Assembly (NCBI GenBank): GCA_928724745.1
Contig: CAKMXJ010000020.1
Coordinates: 372,001 to 436,000, forward strand
Reading direction: 5' to 3'
Source: Anthracocystis setariae
Lineage: Eukaryota > Basidiomycota > Ustilaginomycetes > Ustilaginales > Ustilaginaceae
Length of the DNA: 64,000 bases
Part shown: one piece after another, positions 21,794 to 33,304 of the stretch
Layout: every line of letters starts with the position of its first letter
How positions within the stretch are numbered: position 1 is the stretch's first letter
The notes under the pieces: model-generated
What the model was told of the DNA's origin: nothing
Databases searched by the model: none
Seen by the model: the letters and a program-made list of their open reading frames with translations, nothing else
Position numbers and translations under genes: made by a program

Positions 21794-24702
21794 TGCTGGC
21801 TGGACTGGGAAAGACTATGTGGGGGAACGAATCGGAGAAATGCCCTAGAATGCATGTGGTGGAGTCAGAAAGAATTCGGGCACGATGCAGAAGGCTGCGA
21901 GCGAGATGGGCGCAAGTCCGTGTTCGAGCGGGAATCCGGCCGAACGTCGGAAGATCTTGTGCAGCCCTTGTCGCAGCACGTTTCTTCCTGTTGACACTCA
22001 TGCCATTTTTTGCCTCGATGTGCCTCGATGGAGGGGACGGCATCAAGCCTCGTACGATTGCTTTTGGATGATCGCGCTTCTGTGGGAGTTTAGATCGGTC
22101 CTAATGCTCTTACAGATCGAACACCGTTTGCGCAAGTGAGACGATCGACGTGTAAGAAAGCATGGTTGACGAGACATCTGGCAGCTTTAATTCACTGTTC
22201 ACGAAAGTGGCGTACATGATTGCATGCACGAGTTGCAAGCTGTGCTCTATTTAGAACTTCTTACGGACCATCCCGCCATTGTTCTGGCATTCAAATGTGT
22301 AAATAAGGTCCCTGTGTGACGACCAGACTTGTACCAGCCGTTGCAAATCCACGGCGATCCTTTGGGTATTCTGGCTTGTCGTACATCACAATGCGAAACG
22401 TGTGTACTGTATTACGATACTTGTGCGCTGTTTCATGTAATGCCACAATCAAATGATCACTCCTTGCTACCTCGCAGATGCCAAGACAATCACAAGGTGC
22501 TGGTCCAAGCTGCGTTTCTTACTGTATCGCTGCATTGGGCTAAACTATACAGTATACAGTATATGATTAAAAAAAAATAAATAAAAAATTTATTGGAATA
22601 AAAATGACCGCTCGCCTTCTAAACGCCCGCGACTGAAGCAGCTGGGACGCGGAGTAAGGCGGGGAGAATTCCGCGAGTTTGCTAGGCGAGTTTGCACGTT
22701 GGCGCAAACTGAAGCGAGAACGCTCAACCCTCAAACGGAGCAGCATTGAATGGCACTTCATGTCATGACATGCATTGGATGGGTTTGGACGGTCGGAACC
22801 ACCAACAAGGACATGTCGGATTATGTCGAGCATCACCTTGACCCTATGGCACCTACGATCTGCACGATGTCCCATGCTGACGCCTCGATGCGATGACGTT
22901 TGAAAGCCATTGAATCACAGCTTCGGACTCCCTACCCGAACACCTCGTCAGCTTGTGATTGGACGAGGAACCCATCGAAAGGGTTATCTAGCTTTAACTT
23001 TAGCTTCTGGGTGCGCTTTGAGTCTAAGCTCTTCACCTCTGTAGAAGAGTTGAATCTTATTAGCGCTGTTCCAAGGCAATCAGATACAGTAGCTTCCGAA
23101 GACCATGCAGTGCATTGGATTCGGAAAGCAGTGGGGTGCACAAGTTCAGTAGAGTGTTACTGTACTCTGTCCAATCCATGCGTCTATACCATCAACTCAT
23201 CCCGCAAATACGAGGCAGCTCGCGGAATGTCACGGTCCATCGTCAGACTCGTATAGTAAGGGGAATGGATCTCCATCGATGAACAGTATGGAGCGCTAAC
23301 ATTTTGTTACGTACCGTTACGAGGGTTGGAAGCTGTCAGAGGCCCAAAATAAATGGATAGATAAATAAATAGATAAAAAAAATAAAATAAAAAAAGATTC
23401 GTAAACTTCCCCAGTCCTTTCGGCTAAATTCTTCTGATTGGCGCTTGCTTTCAAAGTCAAGCCTGCCGGGCTGGAAGGCACATTCCGCTAGCTACTGTAG
23501 CGAAAAACTTGACCCCACACTCATCTCATTGGTCCACCGCTAGCGCACCGCACATCGAGGAGAAACCATTCACCTTGCTGCGCTGCGCTGAGCTGTGCTG
23601 TGCGCTGACTTGCTTCATTTTGGCCTCCAAGGCGGCTGCATGCTTTTCCGCAACTAGAACTCAATTGACCCACATCCTTGCGATCGCTGCTGACTTGTTC
23701 CTGTTGGAGCAACAGCGCTGCAATCTGCATCTGCATCATCGGTGCACTCCACTGCCCTGTTACTGTATGCCGAGCGTAACAAGGCTAAGCCGGGGTCCTC
23801 ATCGCCTGCTGAGTCTAGTGTGCGTCAACGTCTCCATTGACCCCATCGGTCTGCGCAAGTGCGCAAGTGACGCAAGCCAAACGGATTCCGACATTGGGCT
23901 GCGATCAAGCGCAATTCTAAGATTTTCTCAGGGTCTCTTTTTTTGCGTGCGTCAGTTAGTACTGTAGTGGTACGCTACTGGATATGGCAGCTTTCCGACA
24001 GGTTCTTGCTGGCTTGTGGTTGCCTTAAGTCCTTCATTTCTTCCAATCTCACGCCACCATCGATAACACTCCCCTATCCTCCGATCCCTCTTCCCTCCTC
24101 AGCTCCACTTTGCCCTTATTAAGGGATCCCGGCAACACCTCGACTCAGGGTTCCAAAAGGTGTAGCCATCGCCGCGCGCTGCGCAAAAGCATCTTGCCCA
24201 ATTTCCGCATTTCGTCAACTTTGCCATCTGATCAGCCTTGGGCGAGACGTCAAGGCCGCAAGTGTCAATCATATAAGCTATCACAAGCAGAGGCTGCTCT
24301 AGGTTGATCTCCTTCTCACAGTCTTTCCAACGCTCCATCCTTGCTTTCACGCATCGTACACCCTCCTCAGTTCGGCCGTCCACTGGGTTGGCAGCGGTTT
24401 GTTTCCGTACCCATTCCCAGTCAATCGGGCCATTCGCTTCAATCCGACCGAGCAGCAAAAATTGAACCGCACCGCCCTGGCTAGACGTATTCGGATACCT
24501 TCCGACTTGGGGGCTGCTACTCCTCGCTAGTTGGAAGAGCTTTGGGTCTCGGCTCTCGCGACGTGGGAGTCAAACTGCGCCACCCCCAACAAGTCTAGCT
24601 ATCGCAATTCGCAAAGTGGCTCCACTCGTCGTCCGCTTCCGCAGCCGTGCGCTGCCTATCGTTTGCTAAGTCGTTAGCCAGCTATCTCCATCAAGTGTCA
24701 AT

Positions 24703-26825
24703 ATGGTGGCAAAAATCTATTTCGACCCTCCTCTGTGGCTGCAGAGGCAGTCTTGGGTGCTAGCCAAATTGAGGCAGGAAAAGTCGGATTCGGTCGTCGA
24801 CGTTGGCTGTTCAAATGGCGTGCTGCTTTCTGCCTTGATGCAGCCCGCTTTTCAGCTGGATCAATTCCCCATCCTCCGCTTTCCTGCTCTTGCTCTGCCC
24901 AAAAGAGCCGACTCGGACAAAATGGGCTCCAAGGACGATGCCAACATCGAAGCACTTCTGTCCAATCGCCATTGGATCTACAGTCCCAATGATATCGTCC
25001 TCTCTCGACTCATTGGCATCGACGTCGAGTCCAAAGTGCTCGAAAATGCCAAGTCCAGCCTCTCCCTTCATGGCATTGCACTTGCCAAGAACCGCCCACG
25101 CTGGAAGTCGCTTGATGTGCGACTCTTCCAAGGCCCTGTCCAGATCGAAAATGAGACGCTTGACGACTACGATGCATTTGTTGCTACCGAGCTGTAAGTC
25201 AATCACGTGGCAGCGTCCCCTCCTACAGCATCGTGACTGACCGAATCCTTTGGCTGGTTCTACCTCTTGCTTCCAACAGAATCGAGCATCTCGACGAGCC
25301 CGGACTCCAGCAGTTCGCTCCGACGGTCTTTGGCAAATATCGACCCCGAATCGTCCTCATCACTACTCCCAACTACTGCTTCAACGACAACTTTGGCGAA
25401 GATCTCAGCACCCGCCCTGGGTTCCCCGATCCTACTGGCCGTACCAACCGCGTCTTCCGTCACGAGGACCACAAATTTGAGTTCACGCCCGAAGAGTTCA
25501 AAACATGGTGCGACACCATCGCGGACGACTTCGGTTACGAGGTTACCATCCAAGGCGTGGGTGCTGGCATTTACAGAGTTCCCAAGGATCAAATGGATCC
25601 GCCACCCCCAGCTGACCAGGGAGGCAAGATCTGGAAAGCACAGCGTCCACGTACCACGGCACATGACGACGAGCGTCTCCGTTATGCCACGCAGACTGCA
25701 TTCTTCGTCCGTCACTCCGCTGCTTCAAGAGCGTCGGAGCGTCAACAGGAGCACGACAAAAATGCTGCCCCGGGCTCGCACCCGTTCTCGGACCGATTCC
25801 TGCAACAGCGTTCCGTGCCTAAACCTCCCGTCGAAACCCGCGAGCATGACATATTTGATGAAGCCGTCAGTCGAGAGGGGGACGAGAACGAGGAGGACGG
25901 TGACGAACGCGGCCGATCCGGGCGTCGGGCACGAAGCCGCCGGACCGAGAATCTGCCTTTCCTCAGCAGCCCATCGCCACAGACTCCGATGCTGTCCACC
26001 TTTTCTGCACACGGTCTCGCCAGCGCAGCAGCTAGCGTTGCGGCCGGGATCAACGCAGTCAGTGCCCCAGCAACGCCCTTCAGTGGGCATCATCTTGTGT
26101 GGAGTCATAGGTACGAGTGCGCGCTTCCGGCCTCGCAGGTGGTGGAGACAGGAAAGAGGAAGATCCAAACAGCGCGGGCTCTGGCTGCGGACGAGATCGT
26201 AGCGACAGTGGTTGAGAAGCAGCGTCAATTGTATGTGCATTACCAGTGGCACGGCGATGACGGGGTGTCTTCGGACGTAAATATGGGACGGGAGGCGGTG
26301 GTCAAGTTGTGGGATGTCTGGAGTGATGATGATGTACGTGCTGTTTGTGGTGGCCAGGTCAGTGCACTTCTCGATGCGCTACGTTTGGTAGCTCCGGATG
26401 CTTGCACCATTGCAGCAAGCCAAGAGAAGGACAGGGAACCGATGACGAACACCATCAGTGGCCTGGCCATTGCGGCATCCGAACCCGTATCCAAGTCATC
26501 GTCTGCTTCGATTAGTGAGCGCCGCACCACCATCGTCGGCACGGACGGTAACAACTGGGAACTCCGCGTTCAAATCATCCACCACCCAAACACCTCCTCG
26601 TCTCCTACCACGGCGCACGACTTTGTCGAATCCGACCTCTTTCTTGTCTACACTCACCCCGATGTTGGTCACTGGCAAGCCTCGATCGACGAAGCGCGCA
26701 AATGGGTGCCGCAAGACATCGCCGGCTCGCGCTGGAATCCATCTCGACGCAACGCGACAGCGTCTTCCGAGTTTGGCGTCAAACCCATGAAAAATGCTAG
26801 CAGTCTCAATCCTTCCTGGGACTGA
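24703..26825 (+). CDS. HEN1: HEN1-type small-RNA 3'-terminal 2'-O-methyltransferase
   Basis: Exon 1 is 24703-25193, the intron 25194-25279 (GTAAGT to CAACAG, 86 nt) and exon 2 25280-26825, giving 678 residues. The HEN1 signature is complete: FDPPLWLQRQSWV (residues 7-19), S-adenosylmethionine motif I VVDVGCSNGVLL (31-42), IGIDVES, the metal-binding E163-L-I-E166-H167 created by the splice junction, and H228 in RHEDHKFEFT. In plant HEN1 the equivalent four residues hold Mg2+ and direct methylation of the 2'-OH at the 3' end of small RNAs, protecting them. The ~400-residue C-terminal part, after an Arg/Glu-rich disordered stretch, is not a domain I recognise. It has no double-stranded-RNA-binding or La domain as in plants and so resembles the short animal and fission-yeast type. 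It is convergent with VPS72. Confidence 0.9.
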
Positions 26826-27030
26826 TCTGACGAAAGCATGATGCGCATTGCAATCCCCCCCCCAAAAAAAAAAGACGACAAGTTTGCATCGTCAACATCC
26901 CTCAAACCGAGAAATCAAAATCCTCATTATTTTGTCGTCTTAATCGAGAAGATCAGGCACGACTTTGACCCAGACTTTGGCTGGTTTGACATTGCAACGC
27001 GTATGAAATCCAAGAAGAGAAAGGAGGAGG

Positions 27031-29166
27031 TTATGAGCGATGTACACGGCGACCGGAGCGAGTGGAACCTGCGGGGAGGGTGAGTGCTGCCGCGAGGAGA
27101 GCCTTTTCATCACCTGGTGCGATGGCATTGGTGAGGACGACGTCGAAGCCTGGTTTGTTTGATTTCGAGTTGCTCTTGGGTGATTGATGCGATTCTTTGG
27201 GTTGTAGTGTGGATGGATGATTCTGCTTATGTGCCATCTTTGGAGGATGAGTCCTGGCGAGGTTCCAGACGTTTGCGGGACCGACTTCGGCTTGATCGTC
27301 CAGATAGATACCCATTTCTGGCGGCACCGCGCCAGCCTTTTTACTTGCAGTCTGTTTGTGCTTCTTGCTTCGATCTGTGTCTTGGTAATGACCGCCGGTC
27401 CAGATGAACTGGTTGTTGAGTAGCTTGGTGATGGTCTGGTAAGCGTATGCGTTGGCGTAAGCGATACCGGTGCGTGGATCTTTGTAAATCGCAGGGAGCC
27501 CAGTGATGGCACAGACACTCTGACGAGGTCTAAGTGGCCGATTGCGTGAGGGGACGAAAGGGTACGAATCCCAGGAACAGTGTGTACCGAGAAGCGCATT
27601 GTATTCATCCAGCCACTCCCAGTCCTCCGGCATCCGCTCGACAGATAGCAGCGTGCGCGCTTGCAGCTCGTATTTCCCTGGCGAGCCTGTAGATTCGGTG
27701 CCGGCAGGGGCGGAGGAAGACGGTTTGGGAGCCGAGGCGGAACGAAGCAGTGTAGCTTCTTGACGTGCGGCGATGGCCGGATCAAGCGTGAGCGACGCGT
27801 TGCTGATGGGTTGGGCCATGGCTGGTTCTTCAGAGGGTGCAACAAGAGCAGGTTTGGTGGTCTGCTCTTGAGGTGTGGAGGAGTTGGCAGCTGAATTTGC
27901 TTCGGCGACGTTGCCAGCAGCCGTTTGGCTAGAGGAAGCAATAGATTCCGGCGCTGTTCCTTTTTTCGCTGCATCTCCTGAGGTCTCTAGCGCAGCCATT
28001 CGCTTGTCGTCTGCTGCCGATGGTTGAGTCGTCTCGCCTTCTCGCATCTGAAGCCGTGGTGGCGGCGTCGAAATTGAAGCATCCTCATCCACGTTATCCA
28101 CCGACTGATTCTCGTTCTGAGCACGTTCGGACGCAGCTTCTGGTCGGCTTTCCGTCGATTGCTTCTCTCTCTGTTCACCCTGCTTCGAAGCCTGCTCCAT
28201 CTGGACCTCCTCAGATGCCTGTTCTGCTTTGCTACCAACCTGGCCATCCCTTACGACATCTGACTGTTCGCCCTTGTCCCTATCGGTATCCGCATTCTTG
28301 ATCTCCTCAACCACCCTTGTCTTCAACCCGACACTCATCCACCTCACAAAGGGACCCGTGATCCTCTCTTTCCTCTGTCTCTGCTTGGCTCTCCTCTCTT
28401 CCTCTTGTTCCAAGAACCTGCGCAAACTCTCCCTGTTCTCTTCCTCTACCTCCAACGCTTCGGCTATCAAGGCATCCTGTGTTAAGCTTGCCTTCTTCTT
28501 TGGTGCCACTTTGACTGGCTGTGAGGCGCGTCTTTGCTCTGCTTGTTCGAGTCGCGATTCTACCTGAAGCTTGGATTGTACCGTCGCTGAGCGACGCGAT
28601 GTTCTGCGACCAGCGGGTGAATCGGCTGTGGAACTGGGCGAGGAGCGAGATGATGGTTGGTCAGGGGCAAAAGAGATGCGTCGTCGTTTCGCTTGGCGCT
28701 CCTCTGTCGCGACGGCTGGCGCAGGTGCGGGTCGACGTGATGTGGAAGGCGCAGTGGGCCTCTTGATGATTCCGACAGTTCTAGCTTGCGCTCTGCGTTT
28801 TTGCTTGTCGACCTTTTCTTGAGCTTGGATTTGGCGTTCTGCTTCGGATTCGTCGTCGGCAGCGCGTGCGTCGTCGTCGGAATCGCGATCAAAGTCGGAA
28901 TCAACAATATCAACGCCATCCTCATTTTCATTGGCTTCAAAGTCGACATCGTTCTCCACTTCGGCAAAGATTTGGTCCTTTTCAAGCTCTTGGTCGAGAA
29001 GCGCTTTGAGACGGTTGCCGGCTGTGCTACGTTTGGAACGCGAGGTGACCATGAGGTCTGTCGTTGGAGCAGAAACAAAGCGCTCTATGCGGTAGGAGGT
29101 TGATGGGGCATTTTCAGCATCAGGGTTAGGAGATGCGCTGGATGAGCGCGAGCTCGATCGCGACAT
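27031..29166 (-). CDS. VPS72: Vps72/YL1 (Swc2), H2A.Z-binding subunit of the SWR1 chromatin remodeller
   Basis: A single-exon 711-residue protein. The N-terminal YL1 region is clear: RSTAGNRLKALLDQELEKD, followed by the acidic DVDFEANENEDGVDIVDSDFDRDSDDD, which in the family binds the H2A.Z-H2B dimer. The middle is long, charged and disordered, with basic patches and Gln/Ser-rich parts. The YL1 C-terminal domain lies near residues 540-605 (RPRQSVCAITGLPAIYKDPRTG, AYAYQTITKLLNN). The protein is longer than yeast Swc2 mainly in the disordered linker. It should act in the nucleus, delivering H2A.Z to the Swr1 ATPase. It shares a 467-bp divergent spacer with the splicing factor cwf18. The ATG at 29166 is the obvious start. 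Confidence 0.95.
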   Translation of the reverse strand: MSRSSSRSSSASPNPDAENAPSTSYRIERFVSAPTTDLMVTSRSKRSTAGNRLKALLDQELEKDQIFAEVENDVDFEANENEDGVDIVDSDFDRDSDDDARAADDESEAERQIQAQEKVDKQKRRAQARTVGIIKRPTAPSTSRRPAPAPAVATEERQAKRRRISFAPDQPSSRSSPSSTADSPAGRRTSRRSATVQSKLQVESRLEQAEQRRASQPVKVAPKKKASLTQDALIAEALEVEEENRESLRRFLEQEEERRAKQRQRKERITGPFVRWMSVGLKTRVVEEIKNADTDRDKGEQSDVVRDGQVGSKAEQASEEVQMEQASKQGEQREKQSTESRPEAASERAQNENQSVDNVDEDASISTPPPRLQMREGETTQPSAADDKRMAALETSGDAAKKGTAPESIASSSQTAAGNVAEANSAANSSTPQEQTTKPALVAPSEEPAMAQPISNASLTLDPAIAARQEATLLRSASAPKPSSSAPAGTESTGSPGKYELQARTLLSVERMPEDWEWLDEYNALLGTHCSWDSYPFVPSRNRPLRPRQSVCAITGLPAIYKDPRTGIAYANAYAYQTITKLLNNQFIWTGGHYQDTDRSKKHKQTASKKAGAVPPEMGIYLDDQAEVGPANVWNLARTHPPKMAHKQNHPSTLQPKESHQSPKSNSKSNKPGFDVVLTNAIAPGDEKALLAAALTLPAGSTRSGRRVHRS

Positions 29167-29633
29167 GGTGACTGAGAGTTGGCTTGTTGGATTGTAGGAA
29201 TCCGGTTTATTGTATCGAATTGTGGTGTAGTATATGTAGGTACGAGGCTGAGGTGGCTAGCGGCAGGTTGAGAATCAAGCAAGCGCCAAGATTAGCGATG
29301 TATGACAAGTGTCTGACTGTTGTACAGAGTATGGCTGGCAAGGGCGGGGGTGTGTGGTGATGAGCGGTTGGCTGAGTTGGTGGAAGTGGGTCGGCAGTAT
29401 TCAACAAAAGGGACGCTTAAACGCCGCACAGCGACGCCAAACCAATTTCAACTTCCGTCTTCCGAATTCGCATCCCAAAAAGCGCCAAACATTCTCAACG
29501 CCGTTGCCTTCCACCATCTATCATCTCTGCCCGTTGCATCCTATCCTGCTCGGCTCTTCATCCTCAACAAAGCCTCTCTCACACTACAAACAGCTAGCTC
29601 GCTCTATTCTGCTTCTAAGGTGTTCTGGCCACC
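29167..29633. promoter_or_regulatory. Divergent promoter region, VPS72 / cwf18
   Basis: 467 bases between two divergent start codons. No clear TATA box; the cwf18-proximal half is C/T-rich, as in many fungal promoters. Confidence 0.5.
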
Positions 29634-30301
29634 ATGTCGTTGGAAGCCTTTGCGGCTGCACGCAAAACCAAGCTCGAGCTGCTGCGCAAACGTCGTGCCG
29701 ATGAGCAATCTGGTCGCACCCTCCCATCATCGTCGGATGCCTCCCTCCTCATCAAACGCCATTTTCGCAACTACGATCCGATCACCGGTCAAATGAAGCG
29801 TTTCACCTCCGCGCGTGATCTCCCCGACACTGTAGAAAAAGACGTTGCAACGCTTCAACACGACACTATCGCCCAAGACGAACAGCGAAGAGCTCAAGAT
29901 CTGGACCTAACCAACATCGCACCCAAACGACCCAATTGGGACCTCAAACGAGACCTCGAAAAACGACTTCGCAAACTTCACAAGAGAGATAAAGAAGCCG
30001 TACTCATCCTCATCCGTAAGTTAACCCCTCTCCCCTCCTCCCTACACCAAGAAGCCGAACAATGCGACTGACACAACTCGGTCTCGAATGGTTGTTGCAA
30101 ATAGGCCAACACATTCAACAACAGCAAAATGCCGCAAGGTTGGATGCAAATACAACCGATCGCAACCAAGATACCGTCACAGGCGTCAGTGCCGAAATCG
30201 TCGCAACGGCAACCGCAGAGTTAGACCCCCACCAACACCAATCTCGCCCCTTGTTCAACACCAATGACAGCGATAGTGACAGCGATAGCGACCACGATTA
30301 A
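29634..30301 (+). CDS. cwf18: cwf18/CCDC12 pre-mRNA splicing factor
   Basis: Exon 1 is 29634-30015, the intron 30016-30104 (GTAAGT to AAATAG, 89 nt) and exon 2 30105-30301, giving 192 residues. The N-terminus MSLEAFAAARKTKLELLRKRR and the core HFRNYDPITGQMKRF, then KRPNWDLKRDLEKRLRKLHKRDKEAVLILIRQ, match the cwf18/CCDC12 family, a small coiled-coil subunit of the activated spliceosome (Prp19-associated). The splice restores the basic helix before a Gln-rich stretch and an acidic Ser-Asp repeat tail (DSDSDSDSDHD). It should work in the nucleus. Without splicing the protein would end after about 145 residues. Confidence 0.93.
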
Positions 30302-30578
30302 CCCCACACAACCTCCATCCTTTTGCTCGAAACACTCCGCCTACTCCTGTAACACTACTATACTCACATCTGTACTTTTACTCATGCAACCCACGGTACC
30401 AACCACCAAGATGACTTAGACACAAAAATGACCATTTCAGAAACCAAACAGACACAAACGAGAAGGCGCCATATCTTGCTCTAGCCTACAAGATAGCAAC
30501 CCGGAACTTTTGTCGACTTGATGAGCGAACAAAACGTCGGCACCGGAACTGCTTTCGATGTTTGTTGTTCTTGCTCGA

Positions 30579-32357
30579 TTATCGAGTCCAGCTGTTGAAC
30601 AGGCCAATATCATCGGCGCCGTTCATGGGACCTGAGCAGCCGAGGTCCTGTTGCTTTTCCTCGTCTTCCAAATCCTCATCCGTCAAGCGACGCTTACGGT
30701 TGCCGTTCCCATTTGCACCGTTGACCAGTGCACCGTTAGGCTCGTCATTGGCACCGGCAACGCTCGAAGGCGCGGGACTAGCGCGGCTCGCATAGATCTT
30801 CTTCTGACTCTCGGCAATCACAGGGATCTTACCTGCCGCCTTTTTCGCCTTGGCATTTTCCGAACGCAGCCGCTCGAGGTGAGCAATGTATTCAGCGTCA
30901 ACACCGCCCGTCGTATAGTGGCCATCAAACACGGAGCAGTCAAACTGCTTGATTTCCGGATTGAACTGCTGTACCGAATCGATGAGGTCTTCGAGCGTTT
31001 GGTAGATCACCATGTCGGCCTGAATGTATTCGGCAACCTGTTCCACGGTGCGTCCGTATGCAACGAGTTCTTGACGCGACGGCATGTCGATACCGTACAC
31101 GTTGGAATAGCGGATAGGAGGAGCACACGATGCCATGATGACCTTTCGGGCACCAGCATCGCGCGCCATCTGGATGATTTCCTTCGAGGTGGTACCACGA
31201 ACGATCGAATCGTCCACAATCAGCACGTTCTTGCCATTGAACTCGAGTGCCATGGCGTTGAGCTTACGACGGACGTTCTTGCGACGCACGCTCTGTCCAG
31301 GCATGATGAAGGTTCGACCGACGTAGCGATTCTTGATAAAACCTTCACGGTAGGGCACGCCGAGGTTCTGAGCGAGTTGAAGAGCAGCGACCCGCGAAGT
31401 GTCTGGCACCGGAATCACGACATCAATCGACTCGCCGGTCTTTTGCAACTGGCGACGCACCTCGTCAGCGAGCTTGTCTCCCATCGCCATACGCGAACGG
31501 TAGACCGAAACACCATCCATGACACTGTCAGGACGAGCGAAATAGACGTACTCAAAGATATCGGGCGAGAAGGGGTAGGCATCTGGCGAGTTGGCGGGAG
31601 GCGTGAGGATACGACGCGACACGGCGTGTTTTGTGATGATGACAGCCTCGCCAGCCTTGATGTCTTGGAAATCTTCGAATCCTAGTGCATCACAGACCAC
31701 GGATTCCGAGGTGAAGCAGTAGTCCTTGCCGTGGCCCTCGACGCCTTCAGCAGACGAGGGACGCGAGCACATGCCGAGAGGACGAATACCGTTGGGGTCG
31801 CGAAAGGCGATGATACCGAAGCCGGCAAGCATGGCACAACACGTGTAGCCACCCTTGCACTGCTTCATCAAGTCACGAATGGCGGTGAAAATATCCTCCT
31901 CGTTGATACGGAACTTGCCCGTCTTTTGCAGATTGTTGGCAAAGATGTTGAGGAGGACTTCCGAGTCGGAATCGGTGTTGATGTGTCGGTGAGCATCGGC
32001 ATCCAGGAAGCGACGCAGCTCATCGGTGTTGATGAGGTTACCGTTGTGCGCAAAAGTGATACCGTAGGGCGAGTTGACGTAGAAGGGCTGAGCCTCGGAG
32101 TGAGCCGAAGAACCAGCGGTGGGATACCTTACGTGGCCAACACCCATGTTGCCCTGAAGACGGGCGATGGCGTTGACGTCAAAGACATCGCGGACCATGC
32201 CGTTCGCCTTGGTCTGATAGAATCGACCCTTGTGACCGCAAGTAACGATACCGGCGGCATCCTGTCCTCGATGTTGAAGAAGCGAAAGAGCCTCGTTGAT
32301 CTCAGGCGCAGCCGACTGATCGACCGCCGCGAGCAGAAGAGCAGTGATGCCACACAT
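30579..32357 (-). CDS. ADE4: Amidophosphoribosyltransferase (glutamine PRPP amidotransferase), first step of purine synthesis
   Basis: A single-exon 592-residue enzyme. It begins MCGI, so Cys2 is the N-terminal nucleophile of the glutamine amidotransferase (class II) domain after Met removal; LQHRGQDAAG and GVGHVRYPTAG are typical of this domain. The C-terminal phosphoribosyltransferase half carries the PRPP-binding loop VLIVDDSIVRGTTSKEI. It converts PRPP and glutamine to phosphoribosylamine, the committed step of de novo purine synthesis. The C-terminus adds a disordered stretch with KKAAGK and Asn/Gly-rich parts. It is divergent from MAP2 across 947 bases, the largest shared upstream region in the gene-dense block. 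Confidence 0.97.
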   Translation of the reverse strand: MCGITALLLAAVDQSAAPEINEALSLLQHRGQDAAGIVTCGHKGRFYQTKANGMVRDVFDVNAIARLQGNMGVGHVRYPTAGSSAHSEAQPFYVNSPYGITFAHNGNLINTDELRRFLDADAHRHINTDSDSEVLLNIFANNLQKTGKFRINEEDIFTAIRDLMKQCKGGYTCCAMLAGFGIIAFRDPNGIRPLGMCSRPSSAEGVEGHGKDYCFTSESVVCDALGFEDFQDIKAGEAVIITKHAVSRRILTPPANSPDAYPFSPDIFEYVYFARPDSVMDGVSVYRSRMAMGDKLADEVRRQLQKTGESIDVVIPVPDTSRVAALQLAQNLGVPYREGFIKNRYVGRTFIMPGQSVRRKNVRRKLNAMALEFNGKNVLIVDDSIVRGTTSKEIIQMARDAGARKVIMASCAPPIRYSNVYGIDMPSRQELVAYGRTVEQVAEYIQADMVIYQTLEDLIDSVQQFNPEIKQFDCSVFDGHYTTGGVDAEYIAHLERLRSENAKAKKAAGKIPVIAESQKKIYASRASPAPSSVAGANDEPNGALVNGANGNGNRKRRLTDEDLEDEEKQQDLGCSGPMNGADDIGLFNSWTR

Positions 32358-33304
32358 GATTGGCGTTGGCGCAGTACTCGACGTAGCAACGCAGCAACAG
32401 ACGAAGGGGTAGAGAGTAGAGACGGAGAAGGAAAGTCGGAGGAAGCGACAAACGAGTTGGGTGAGGTGGATACCTGAGAGAAGAGAAACAACAAGCAGTC
32501 GTCTGGCGCTGTCGGTGATATCGTTGAATGGAATCGAATCATGCTCACTCTCTACTGGGTCGGCGCTGTCTGGCCGACCAAAAAAAAAGAAAAAGAAAAA
32601 GAGAAAAGAAAGAGGGTTGGCCGATTTGGCGGACTGCGCTTTACGCTTCTTGCAGATTTTTGTTTGCGGTTCGTGTGCTCTGTTTCGTGTTTGACGGCTT
32701 CAGGGTCTGTCTCGAGAGCAGCTTTTCTTCCTAGCAACCTTGCCCATCGGCAATACCGCCCGATGACAACTCTTCTGGCGCCGCGAAGGATGTTTCCGAA
32801 CACGAAGCTCAACTCGTAAGCGTGGGGAAAAATTTTCGGCATCACTGCAAGATCAATCGATCGGTCGTTTTTGGTTCAACGTCCCAGGATCGGGCTCAAT
32901 TCGGGCGATAGAGAAAGCTTCACGGCACTGCAGCAAAAATAAAATAAAATCATTTCGGATACATCGGCTTTTTGCAGCGTTTTGTGCGTTTTGTGCAACG
33001 AGCGTCATGGCAGATCCAAAAACTGCAATGCTGAGCTATGCCTGCTTCTTAACGACCAACCACCATCGTCTCGCTGTGCGACTACCTTTGTCATCGACTG
33101 GCGCTTTAACTCACCTCGACGGAAGCTTGTTCGCTAATTCTGCCTCCCCCGCTACCTAGTACTCGGTCGAAGCAATTCCTGATAGTGCAAACATCTCTCT
33201 CGCGTGCTCCATCCCCAAACTCCTCAAGGTCGGATAGTTTGTGCCACTGCCTCTCCCGCCGAGCACCGAACTAAACCGCACGGATCGACACCGCATCTGC
33301 CACA
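32358..33304. promoter_or_regulatory. Divergent upstream region, ADE4 / MAP2
   Basis: 947 bases between two start codons. It contains an A-rich purine run at about 32580-32613 and a pyrimidine-rich MAP2-proximal part. I found no motif I could assign to a purine-pathway regulator. Confidence 0.45.

Larger units (their letters stand above)
20470..24702. other. 4.2-kb gene-poor interval downstream of the transposon
   Basis: No supported gene. It holds period-5 TA tracts at 21063 and 21777, A/T-rich patches near 20818-20850, 22565-22600 and 23346-23396, and the upstream region of HEN1. A small minus-strand frame at 20575-20814 was considered and left out. Part of the sequence may be decayed mobile DNA, but no second transposase or reverse transcriptase trace is visible. 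Confidence 0.4.

Noticed and set aside
28347..28355. ACAAAGGGA, identical to the smut pheromone response element
   Set aside because: It lies within VPS72 coding sequence as a single copy, far from any gene expected to respond to pheromone.
30651..31685. 344-codon plus-strand frame over ADE4
   Set aside because: Antisense shadow of a clearly identified enzyme.
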